Shown: piece by piece, positions 1 through 4,794 of the stretch
How positions within the stretch are numbered: position 1 is the first letter of the stretch
Layout: each line of letters opens with the position of its first letter
Assembly: GCA_910584835.1 (NCBI GenBank)
Contig: CAJUEG010000111.1
Location: 1-6,850 of the forward strand
Source of the DNA: an uncultured Oscillospiraceae bacterium
GTDB lineage: Bacteria > Bacillota > Clostridia > Oscillospirales > Oscillospiraceae
DNA: 6,850 bases
Direction of reading: 5' to 3'
Translations under genes and position numbers: made by a program
Notes under the pieces: model-generated
Told to the model about the DNA's origin: nothing
What the model saw: only the letters and a program-made list of their open reading frames with translations
Databases searched by the model: none

Positions 1-658
1 GCTGGCTGTCCCGCTCCAGGCGGATGATGGAGAACTGGCCCAGGGTGACGTACACCCTCCGGCCCTCGCCCCCCATGTTCAGCTCGCCGGGGAAGCAGCC
101 GGCGATGCCCGCGGGCACCTCCGCCCCGTCGCCGCAGGCGCACGCCGGCGGCTCACAGGGGTCGGACAGGCGCATGCTCAGGATGATGGGGTCCACGGAG
201 TTGACCACCGCCACCGGCAGGTTGGTGCTCATCAGATTCTGCTCATCCAGGTCGTCCACCCGGCTGTTGGAGGAGAACACCTTGGCGCTGCCCTCGCTGC
301 CGAACAGGATGGCCCGCTTGTCGAACACAGCCAGGCCGCAGATGGACACCGGCCGGGCGGCGCCCACGAAGGCGTCGGCGGTCACCCGGTAGAAGTAGCG
401 CACGTCCACCGTGAAGTAACCCCGGTTGAAGCCCACGGGCTCCACGTCGATGTAAGCGTACAGCAGCTCGGCCTGCCCGGCCTTTAAACTGATGGCCCGG
501 TCGATGACGGCCTGGGAGCTGACGGTGGGATAAAGACGGAGGTCTTCAACACAATCTTTGTCCCGGCAGGAATCGAAGATCTTTCGGGTGTGGATGCACA
601 CGGCCTCGCGAATACCGGCGGTATCACAGATGGGGCCCGGCTCAATGAATTCGGCCAT
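1..658 (-). CDS. Conserved protein of unknown function, 3' end cut by window edge
   Basis: An open frame on the minus strand starts at ATG 658-656 and stays open to the window edge, giving the first 219 residues with no stop. The start is fixed by a GGGAGGT ribosome binding site (665-671) 6 nt upstream. I see no signal peptide and no membrane segment. The N-terminal 40 residues hold Cys11, Cys21, Cys31 and Cys36 around a KIFDSCRDKDC motif. The middle is rich in alternating hydrophobic residues and looks beta-rich (YFTVDVRYFYRV, about 81-92). A second cysteine cluster (168, 173, 175, 188) precedes a VYVTLGQFSIIRLERD segment (202-217). The protein reads like a genuine conserved Clostridia protein, but I cannot assign a named family or a function. 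A likely promoter lies in the direct-repeat copy upstream. A spore-surface or structural role would be a guess. Confidence 0.85.
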   Translation of the reverse strand, partial: MAEFIEPGPICDTAGIREAVCIHTRKIFDSCRDKDCVEDLRLYPTVSSQAVIDRAISLKAGQAELLYAYIDVEPVGFNRGYFTVDVRYFYRVTADAFVGAARPVSICGLAVFDKRAILFGSEGSAKVFSSNSRVDDLDEQNLMSTNLPVAVVNSVDPIILSMRLSDPCEPPACACGDGAEVPAGIAGCFPGELNMGGEGRRVYVTLGQFSIIRLERDSQ

Positions 659-723
659 TTTCGTACCTCCCGATCATGGTTGATAGAGGGGGAGCCGCCG
701 GTCTGCGGCCGGTATGGCGTTCC

Positions 724-773
724 CCTTCCACCCCCATTGTATGCGGGGGGCGGAGGAGGGTGAAAACCGCCGG
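724..773. repeat. Left copy of 50-bp direct repeat flanking the HNH region
   Basis: These 50 bases match 2309-2358 in the same orientation with a single difference (C at 732, T at 2317). The match stops abruptly on both sides (C723 versus G2308; C774 versus G2359). The two copies are 1585 bp apart. This copy lies between the HNH-containing region and the start of the leftmost gene, and it contains a possible minus-strand promoter. Such a near-identical pair could be the trace of an insertion or duplication, or two members of an intergenic repeat family. Confidence 0.95.
736..764 (-). promoter_or_regulatory. Possible promoter for the leftmost gene, inside the left repeat copy
   Basis: On the minus strand TTCACC (764-759) and TACAAT (741-736) are separated by 17 bp, matching the sigma-A consensus at 4/6 and 5/6 positions. 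Transcription would begin near 729 and give a leader of about 70 nt before the ATG at 658. No better promoter is visible between the repeat and the gene. Confidence 0.4.
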
Positions 774-909
774 CAGAAACCAGACAGGTGCACCCCGTAG
801 GCCCGGGGGCGGGCCCCCCGCGAACGAGGGCCGGGGGCTGGGGTGGTTGGCGTAGGCCCGAGAGAGAGGGGGAGCCGCCCCCGGGCCGGGAGGGTCAGCG
901 CACGGGCGG
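774..909. other. GC-rich non-coding stretch downstream of the ribbon-helix-helix gene
   Basis: I see no credible gene here; the open frames read as low-complexity Pro/Arg/Gly translations. Two small GC hairpins are present: 804-820 (CGGGGG/CCCCCG, 5-nt loop) and 868-882 (GGGGG/CCCCC, 5-nt loop). On the minus strand the second is followed by a CT-rich tract rather than a T run, so it is at best a poor terminator for the 99-aa gene. The 15 bases at 865-879 recur at 685-699, on the other side of the left repeat copy. Confidence 0.6.
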
Positions 910-1209
910 TTAGAAGCGCCAGTTGGCCTCCCGGTACAGGGTTTCCCGTACAAATCGGTATACGGACTGGCCCCTTCGCCTGGCCTCCCTCTGGATGGCG
1001 AACGCCTCTGCCCTGGGCACCCTGGCCCCCACCAGCACCCGGGCCTCCTTGTCCGTCCCCCGGTTGAGCTTGGCCTTTCGGCGCTTCATGGCGATGGTTC
1101 GGGCCACCTCCCATGCTTTGTCCCTGTCCCCGGCCAGCTCCACCAGGGCTTCCAGGGCCTCCCGCTCGTCCTTCGGCATGTCCTCCCAGGCGCTTTGGCG
1201 GTACGTCAT
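910..1209 (-). CDS. Small protein with C-terminal ribbon-helix-helix segment (99 aa)
   Basis: The protein runs from ATG 1209-1207 to TAA 912-910. A strong AAGGAGG site (1220-1226) lies 10 nt before the ATG. The ATG overlaps the stop of the upstream 47-aa gene (ATGA), so translation is probably coupled. Residues 10-45 are charged and helical, and an Arg/Lys-rich link follows (MKRRKAKLNR, 41-50). Residues 56-95 resemble a ribbon-helix-helix (CopG/Arc-type) fold: a short strand (ARVLVGARVPR), a helix (AEAFAIQREARRRG) and a second helix after QS (VYRFVRETLYRE). Proteins of that fold bind DNA as dimers, so a small regulator or DNA-binding accessory protein is the best guess. The family is not certain and no partner is proven. 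The frame stays open far upstream, to 2430, but that extension crosses the HNH gene in another frame and is not coding. Confidence 0.75.
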   Translation of the reverse strand: MTYRQSAWEDMPKDEREALEALVELAGDRDKAWEVARTIAMKRRKAKLNRGTDKEARVLVGARVPRAEAFAIQREARRRGQSVYRFVRETLYREANWRF

Positions 1210-1349
1210 TGGGCCTTTTCCTCCTTTTCGCGGTACGTCATGCCACGCAGGGCCGCCCGCGCCCGCTCCAATGTGTCCAGCATGGCCAGCGCAGCCGCCT
1301 CCAGCTCGGTCATGGCCATGAGGGCCTGGTACGTCTGTTCGTCCTTCAT
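1206..1349 (-). CDS. Small hypothetical protein (47 aa), coupled to the ribbon-helix-helix gene
   Basis: This short frame runs from ATG 1349-1347 to TGA 1208-1206. It has an excellent GGAGGTG ribosome binding site (1357-1363, 7 nt spacing) and a plausible promoter just upstream. It shares four bases with the next start codon (ATGA), the usual sign of translational coupling. The product is one charged, alanine-rich helix (about residues 8-34, TELEAAALAMLDTLERARAAL) with a lysine/glutamate-rich tail. No known domain is recognised. A 12-bp stretch of this gene (1230-1241, encoding MTYR) is repeated exactly at 1198-1209, where it forms the start of the next protein. A helical partner of the 99-aa protein is possible but unproven. 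Confidence 0.6.
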   Translation of the reverse strand: MKDEQTYQALMAMTELEAAALAMLDTLERARAALRGMTYREKEEKAQ

Positions 1350-1369
1350 CTTGTGTCACCTCCGTCACA

Positions 1370-1398
1370 AGCATACCACATCTTGTGCCGTCCCGCAA
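1370..1398 (-). promoter_or_regulatory. Possible promoter for the 47-aa/99-aa gene pair
   Basis: On the minus strand TTGCGG (1398-1393) and TATGCT (1375-1370) are 17 bp apart. Transcription would start near 1363, placing the GGAGGTG site at the very 5' end of the message. That makes the start uncertain by a few bases. The -35 box matches consensus at only three positions. A 13-bp palindrome (CGGCGC-T-GCGCCG, 1419-1431) lies about 20 bp upstream and could be an operator. Confidence 0.4.
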
Positions 1399-1643
1399 GG
1401 CCGCGCTCACGCTCCCCACGGCGCTGCGCCGCTCAGGACAGGGCGGGCCCCGCACGGCAGCACGGCGGAAGGGGGGCCCAGCGAACCACGGGCGGCGCAT
1501 TTTGCCGCCCGGGATTCGCGATGGCCATGGGGGCACACGGCCCCCCGCACGGACACGCGCCACAGGCGGGCGGGCACCACTGAAACCTGAAGCTTTGCTG
1601 GCGGGCGGGTTCGGCGCTCTCGGTTCCAGCTCCCGGCCCCCGC
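1399..1643. other. GC-rich non-coding stretch between the HNH gene and the small-gene pair
   Basis: No credible gene is visible. The translations are Arg/Pro/Gly-rich and none of the open frames has a good ribosome binding site. Palindromes include 1419-1431 (6-bp arms, 1-nt centre), 1489-1511 (8-bp arms CGGGCGGC/GCCGCCCG, 7-nt loop) and 1529-1545 (6-bp arms, 5-nt loop). None is followed by a T run on the minus strand, so none is a clear terminator for the HNH gene. Confidence 0.6.
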
Positions 1644-2042
1644 TTAGGGGGGCTCGGCCTCGTCCGACCAGGGGCATTCCATCCAACTCCCGGTCCACTT
1701 GCAATGGCGGCGGAGCTTGGGTGTGCACTGTTCGCAGGGCGGGGGGTTGTCTGTCCAGGGATTCCAGCCGGGGGCGTAGTAGTCCGCCAGGTACTCGGTA
1801 CAAGCTTGCTGGATGTCCTCCTGGGTGACGTCTTGCCAGTCCCGCAGCTTTGTTCCGTGGGCCAGGGCGTGGCAGTCTGAGCACAGGGTGATGAGGTTGT
1901 GGGGGCTGTTGGTACCCCCCTGGCCCCGGGGCACGTGGTGGTGTATTTGCAGGTACCTGGTGCTGTCGCACAGGGCGCAGCGGAAGCCGTCCCGCTCGTA
2001 GATGTCCCGGCGTTCCTTGTTGGTGAGCTTGGCTGTTAACAT
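1644..2042 (-). CDS. HNH endonuclease with extra C-terminal cysteine cluster (132 aa)
   Basis: The start is ATG 2042-2040, 9 nt after an AAAGGAGGT site (2052-2060); the stop is TAA 1646-1644. A longer open frame reaches 2273, but the extra N-terminal part is low-complexity and lacks a comparable ribosome binding site. Residues 10-62 form a compact HNH nuclease domain: Cys22-x2-Cys25, then QIHHHVPRGQGG (His34-36), Asn49 in HNLITLC, Cys54-x2-Cys57, His58 and His62. The four cysteines should hold a structural zinc, and His35, Asn49 and His58 are the likely HNH residues. These enzymes nick or cut DNA with a divalent metal. The tail adds Cys103-x2-Cys106-x7-Cys114-x8-Cys123 among tryptophans, possibly a second zinc site. 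HNH proteins of this size occur in prophages, homing elements and defence loci. Nothing nearby shows which applies, though the flanking repeats favour a mobile origin. Confidence 0.9.
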   Translation of the reverse strand: MLTAKLTNKERRDIYERDGFRCALCDSTRYLQIHHHVPRGQGGTNSPHNLITLCSDCHALAHGTKLRDWQDVTQEDIQQACTEYLADYYAPGWNPWTDNPPPCEQCTPKLRRHCKWTGSWMECPWSDEAEPP

Positions 2043-2224
2043 GGTCTTTCGACCTCCTTTCACCCGGAATGGATCGCCGCCAGTCAAGGCTGGCCGCATG
2101 GCCACGGCGCAGCCGCTTGGCCTTGACAAGGCGGTACAATGGAGGGTGACAGGAGGCCGAATGGGTGGGTGTGCGCTGGCCCGGGGCCTCGGGCGCCCTG
2201 CGTTCCAGGGCGTTGAGCCAACGG
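2043..2224. other. Palindrome-rich leader region upstream of the HNH gene
   Basis: No gene is supported. The stretch carries several short inverted repeats: 2120-2132 (GCCTTG-A-CAAGGC), whose GCCTTGAC core recurs inverted at 2083-2090; 2194-2212 (CGCCCTG/CAGGGCG, 5-nt loop); and 2211-2223 (CGTTG-AGC-CAACG). I find no convincing minus-strand promoter between the terminator-like hairpin at 2225-2255 and the HNH start. The HNH gene may therefore depend on readthrough or on a promoter I cannot recognise. Confidence 0.5.
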
Positions 2225-2255
2225 AAAAGCCCCCGGGGGGCGGAACCCCGGGGGC
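2225..2255 (-). terminator. Intrinsic terminator-like hairpin upstream of the HNH gene
   Basis: Perfect 10-bp arms (GCCCCCGGGG/CCCCGGGGGC, 2255-2246 and 2238-2229) with a 7-nt loop are followed on the minus strand by TTTTCC. The T run is short but the stem is very stable. It lies about 60 nt downstream of the expected start point of the promoter in the right repeat copy. It could end a short RNA, act as an attenuator for the HNH gene, or stop readthrough from the upstream operon. A smaller hairpin (TACGCC-GTAA-GGCGTA, 2281-2296) sits just before it. Confidence 0.6.
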
Positions 2256-2308
2256 GCTGGCTGGTCGTGCCATTGGAGGCTACGCCGTAAGGCGTATGCC
2301 GCAGGTGG

Positions 2309-2358
2309 CCTTCCACTCCCATTGTATGCGGGGGGCGGAGGAGGGTGAAAACCGCCGG
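2309..2358. repeat. Right copy of 50-bp direct repeat
   Basis: Same sequence as 724-773 with one substitution. It lies between the terminator of the membrane-protein operon and the leader of the HNH gene, and it also contains the promoter-like boxes. Beyond the repeat the two copies have unrelated neighbours. Confidence 0.95.
2321..2349 (-). promoter_or_regulatory. Possible promoter inside the right repeat copy, directed at the HNH region
   Basis: TTCACC (2349-2344) and TACAAT (2326-2321) with a 17-bp spacer are identical to the boxes in the left copy. Transcription would begin near 2314 and run about 60 nt to the hairpin at 2255-2225 before any gene. Confidence 0.4.
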
Positions 2359-2391
2359 GCGCTCCGGAGGCGCAAACAAATATTTCATGTG

Positions 2392-2420
2392 AAACGGCGG
2401 CAGGGATCTCCCAGCCGCCG
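2392..2420 (-). terminator. Terminator of the regulator/membrane-protein operon
   Basis: Arms CGGCGGC and GCCGCCG (2420-2414 and 2401-2395) are extended inward by GGG/CCC past one mismatch, closing on a 4-nt loop, and followed by TTT on the minus strand. The hairpin begins 10 nt after the membrane-protein stop codon. The T run is short, so termination may be incomplete. Confidence 0.6.
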
Positions 2421-2429
2421 CTTCTATCA

Positions 2430-2807
2430 TTATAAGTCCTCAATGCGGGTCTTGTCCACCTGCCGCCGGGTCCGCCAGCCCTTGCCCAGCCGGCACAGGC
2501 CATAGGCCGCCAGCAGAAGCAGGGTGGGGATATTCTCCACCGCGAAGGCAATCGCCAGCGCCTCCCACGGGTTGGCCAGCCACCCGCCCCCCGTCTGTGC
2601 CAGGTAGACGGCGCGGATCACCAGCCGCACCAGCGTGTACACCAGCCACAGTCCGGGCAGGATCAGCCCCAGCCGCCCGTCCCGCTTCAGTGCCAGAAAG
2701 ACCTCCGCCGCCAGGGCCGCGGCCATCAGGATCAGAATCACCGGGATGTCCTGCCCATTCAGGGTAAACAGGGGCATGCCCTCCTCAAAATGGAATCCAG
2801 TGCCCAT
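2430..2807 (-). CDS. Small integral membrane protein, about three TM segments (125 aa)
   Basis: The start is ATG 2807-2805, with an AGGAGGG site placed inside the last codons of the upstream regulator gene. The stop is TAA 2432-2430. Hydrophobic segments lie at about residues 21-40 (IPVILILMAAALAAEVFLAL), 46-70 and 82-105. A positively charged tail (KGWRTRRQVDKTR, 109-121) is probably cytoplasmic. No enzymatic motif is visible and I do not recognise a family. Only 2 nt separate it from the DUF2089-like regulator, so the pair is cotranscribed and probably translationally coupled. The regulator may control this membrane protein or respond through it; that is inference from position only. Confidence 0.85.
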   Translation of the reverse strand: MGTGFHFEEGMPLFTLNGQDIPVILILMAAALAAEVFLALKRDGRLGLILPGLWLVYTLVRLVIRAVYLAQTGGGWLANPWEALAIAFAVENIPTLLLLAAYGLCRLGKGWRTRRQVDKTRIEDL

Positions 2808-2809
2808 TT

Positions 2810-3100
2810 TTATCCCTCCTTCGTCTTTCGGTATTCGCTGAGCAGCAGCTTGGCAGTGTCAAAGTCCAGCCTGTCGTCCACCGCCAGCCGCTTCACCAGC
2901 GCCACATAGGGATCGGCCTCCGCCGTCTCGCTCAGCTGGATCTTCTGAATCAGCCGGTCCAGCCGCAGACGCACCGTGGGGTAGCTGACGCCGTACAGGC
3001 CCGCCATCTCCTTCAGCGAGCCGGAGGCCAGGACGAACTTTTTGATGAACGCCGCGTCCTCGTCCTCCAGGGCGGCTATCCAGGCGGGCAATGTGTCCAC
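2810..3100 (-). CDS. DUF2089-like helix-turn-helix regulator (96 aa, GTG start)
   Basis: The start chosen is GTG 3100-3098, 8 nt after an AAAGGAG site (3109-3115), giving a protein that begins (M)DTLPAWIAALEDED. The frame is open back to a TTG at 3166, but that longer form would start upstream of the promoter's transcription start, and its extra residues are only the translation of AT-rich promoter DNA. The core AAFIKKFVLASGSLKEMAGLYGVSYPTVRLRLDRLIQKI is the helix-turn-helix stretch typical of DUF2089-family proteins. The N-terminal zinc ribbon that many members carry is absent. A C-terminal helix (VALVKRLAVDDRLDFDTAKLLLSEYRK) may serve dimerisation. It is most likely a DNA-binding regulator, perhaps autoregulatory and controlling the membrane-protein gene that follows. 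Confidence 0.85.
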   Translation of the reverse strand: MDTLPAWIAALEDEDAAFIKKFVLASGSLKEMAGLYGVSYPTVRLRLDRLIQKIQLSETAEADPYVALVKRLAVDDRLDFDTAKLLLSEYRKTKEG

Positions 3101-3125
3101 GGGCCCCTCTCCTTTCATAATATTA

Positions 3126-3153
3126 ATTATATCTTTAATTTTATTAAAGTCAA
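3126..3153 (-). promoter_or_regulatory. Promoter of the regulator/membrane-protein operon
   Basis: TTGACT (3153-3148) and a perfect TATAAT (3131-3126) with a 16-bp spacer lie in a strikingly AT-rich patch. Transcription should begin near 3119, leaving a leader of about 18 nt that contains the AAAGGAG site of the GTG start. Confidence 0.8.
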
Positions 3154-3167
3154 TATTTATTTTCAAT

Positions 3168-3213
3168 TTAATAAAATAGAGGCATCTGTTCCAAAGGAGC
3201 AGGTGCCTCTATT
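3168..3213 (-). terminator. Terminator of purA
   Basis: An 18-bp stem (3175-3192 with 3196-3213, two G-T wobbles, 3-nt loop AAA on the plus strand) follows purA by about 95 nt and leads into a T-rich tail (TTTTATTAAATT) on the minus strand. It separates purA from the regulator operon, whose promoter begins only about 20 bases further on. Confidence 0.85.
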
Positions 3214-3308
3214 GTCCCTATGACGCCGGTTTCCGCTGCCGGGTGGTCATCTGGCAGCTGCTGCTTCGGCCCCGTCAGCGAACCAAGTTTCTTTTGCCTG
3301 CATTTTCC

Positions 3309-4604
3309 TTACAAAGAAGAAGCAGGGCGCAGCGCGATCTCATGGCGTTTGGGCCCGGTGGATACGATGGTGATGGGCGCGCCGATATGCTTTTCCAGGA
3401 ACTCCACATAATGTTTGGCGTTGGCGGGCAGGGCGCCGTAGTCGGTAATGCCCCGCACGTCGCTCTTCCAGCCGGGCAGGGTCTCGAACACCGGCTTGGC
3501 CCGCATGAGCCTGGGGGTGGTGGGGAACTGGTCGGTTACCTCCCCGTCGATCTCATAGCCCACGCACACCTTGATCTCGTCCAGATATCCCATCACGTCC
3601 AAACAGGTCAGCGCCACCTGGGTGGCTCCCTGGACCATGCAGCCGTACTTGGTGGCCACCGCGTCGAACCAGCCCACCCGGCGGGGCCGGCCCGTCGTCG
3701 CGCCGAACTCGCCCTTGTCGCCCCCCCGGCGGCGCAGCTCGTCCCCCTCGGGGCCGGTGAGCTCGCTGACAAAGGGCTCGGTGTCGGAGCCCACGCTGGA
3801 GGAATACGCCTTGGTGACGCAGATCACGTCCTGAATGGCGGTGGGCGGCACCGGGGCACCCACGCAGCCGTAGCCCGCCAGGGTGTGGGACGAGGTGGTC
3901 ATGGGGAAAATGCCCAGGTCCGGGTCCTTCATGGAGCCCAGCTGACCCTCCAGCAGCACGGTCCTGCCGTCCTTCAGCGCCTGGTGGAGGAAACCCACCG
4001 CGTCGCCCACGTAGGGCCGGATGAGCTCCCGGTATTCCAAAAGCTGGTCGTACAGCGTCTTCACATCCAGCGCCGGCTTGTGGTACAGGTGCTCAAAGAG
4101 GACGTTTTTCAGCTCCACGGCGCGGCTGAGCCGCTCCCACAGGCGGTCCTCGTCAAAGAGGTCGCACACCTGAATGCCCGTCTTGGCGTACTTGTCGGAG
4201 TAGAACGGGGCGATGCCGCTCTTGGTGGAGCCGAACGCCTTTCCCCCCAGCCGCTCCTCCTCATATCCGTCCTGGAGAACGTGGTAGGGCATGAGCAGCT
4301 GGGCCCGCTCGGACACAATGAGCTTGGGCGCCGGCACACCCTGGCCGGTCACGTCCTTCAGCTCCGCCGCCAGCTTGGCCACGTCCAGCGCCACCCCGTT
4401 GCCGATGATGTTGGTGACGTGGGGGTAAAAGGTGCCGGAGGGCAGGATGTGGAGGGCAAACCGCCCGTAGTCGTTGATGATGGTATGGCCCGCGTTGGCC
4501 CCTCCCTGGAAGCGCACCACCACATCGGAAGTCTCCGCCAGCAGGTCCGTGATCTTGCCCTTGCCCTCGTCGCCCCAGTTGGCCCCTACAATCGCTTTTA
4601 CCAT
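3309..4604 (-). CDS. purA: Adenylosuccinate synthetase
   Basis: PurA joins IMP and aspartate using GTP to make adenylosuccinate, the first committed step from IMP to AMP, in the cytoplasm. The 431 residues are full length for the family. The N-terminal GDEGKGK loop (11-17) contains the catalytic Asp12, and QGGANAGHT (33-41) contains the catalytic His40. Further motifs are GSTKSGIAP (125-133), LEGQLGSMKDPDLGIFPMTTSSH (about 218-240) and FGATTGRPRRVGWFD (300-314) of the GTP and aspartate sites. Several of these differ from the E. coli-type versions (GTTGRGIGP; EGAQGTLLDIDHGTYP), which I associate with a divergent Clostridia clade. The start ATG 4604-4602 follows a modest GAGG site 8 nt upstream. 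The gene is a single unit with its own promoter and terminator. No PurR box or riboswitch was recognised in its leader of about 60 nt. Confidence 0.97.
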   Translation of the reverse strand: MVKAIVGANWGDEGKGKITDLLAETSDVVVRFQGGANAGHTIINDYGRFALHILPSGTFYPHVTNIIGNGVALDVAKLAAELKDVTGQGVPAPKLIVSERAQLLMPYHVLQDGYEEERLGGKAFGSTKSGIAPFYSDKYAKTGIQVCDLFDEDRLWERLSRAVELKNVLFEHLYHKPALDVKTLYDQLLEYRELIRPYVGDAVGFLHQALKDGRTVLLEGQLGSMKDPDLGIFPMTTSSHTLAGYGCVGAPVPPTAIQDVICVTKAYSSSVGSDTEPFVSELTGPEGDELRRRGGDKGEFGATTGRPRRVGWFDAVATKYGCMVQGATQVALTCLDVMGYLDEIKVCVGYEIDGEVTDQFPTTPRLMRAKPVFETLPGWKSDVRGITDYGALPANAKHYVEFLEKHIGAPITIVSTGPKRHEIALRPASSL

Positions 4605-4672
4605 TTCAAATACCTCTGCGGCCGGGATTCGCAGCCAATCGCGCTGGTCTGCCTTAACCGTCCGTCTGTTCC

Positions 4673-4701
4673 ATTATAATAAACTTCTCCCCGGTCCGCA
4701 A
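4673..4701 (-). promoter_or_regulatory. Promoter of purA
   Basis: TTGCGG (4701-4696) and a perfect TATAAT (4678-4673) lie 17 bp apart, upstream of purA on the minus strand. The start would be near 4665, giving a 5' leader of about 60 nt. Confidence 0.7.
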
Positions 4702-4730
4702 GCCCTTTTCGCGGTTTTTCCGTTTTTCTC

Positions 4731-4759
4731 TTTACTTCCGTAAAGCAGCGTGTTAGAAT
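4731..4759 (+). promoter_or_regulatory. Promoter of the yerC-like/methyltransferase/hslO operon
   Basis: TTTACT (4731-4736) and TAGAAT (4754-4759) are separated by 17 bp; transcription should start near 4766. It points away from the purA promoter, so the two transcription units diverge from one 190-bp region. Confidence 0.7.
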
Positions 4760-4794
4760 AAGGGCGCTGCAACATCATTCGGGGAGGGGTCCCT

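Larger units (their letters stand above)
724..2358. mobile_element. Candidate HNH-bearing islet bounded by 50-bp direct repeats
   Basis: A 1585-bp unit (one repeat copy plus the interior) contains the HNH gene, the 47-aa/99-aa pair and much palindromic GC-rich DNA. Removing it by recombination between the repeats would leave a gap of about 190 bp between the membrane-protein operon and the leftmost gene, with one promoter and a terminator, which is a normal intergenic layout. No integrase, transposase or reverse transcriptase is present. A tandem duplication or independent copies of an intergenic repeat are alternative explanations. Confidence 0.35.

Noticed and set aside
2122..2140. TTGACA and TACAAT on the plus strand near 2123-2140
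   Set aside because: The boxes are only 6 bp apart, which cannot form a sigma-A promoter, and no plus-strand gene follows.
724..2358. CRISPR array or group I/II intron
   Set aside because: There are only two copies of the repeat with 1.5 kb between them, no Cas genes, no reverse transcriptase and no recognisable intron core; both flanks are intergenic.
910..2430. A 506-codon open frame on the minus strand running through the HNH gene region
   Set aside because: Only its last 99 codons look like protein. The rest lies over the HNH gene in another frame and over non-coding DNA, and is Pro/Arg/Gly-rich. High GC makes stops rare here.
3247..3303. An 18-codon frame directly after the purA stop (minus strand, ATG 3303)
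   Set aside because: Only a GGA precedes the ATG at short distance, and the product is too short and simple to support without conservation.
4605..4665. Riboswitch in the purA leader
   Set aside because: The leader is only about 60 nt and shows no purine riboswitch core or terminator/antiterminator pair.
3243..4679. A 478-codon plus-strand open frame opposite purA
   Set aside because: It is antisense to a certain purA gene, has no family resemblance and no ribosome binding site.
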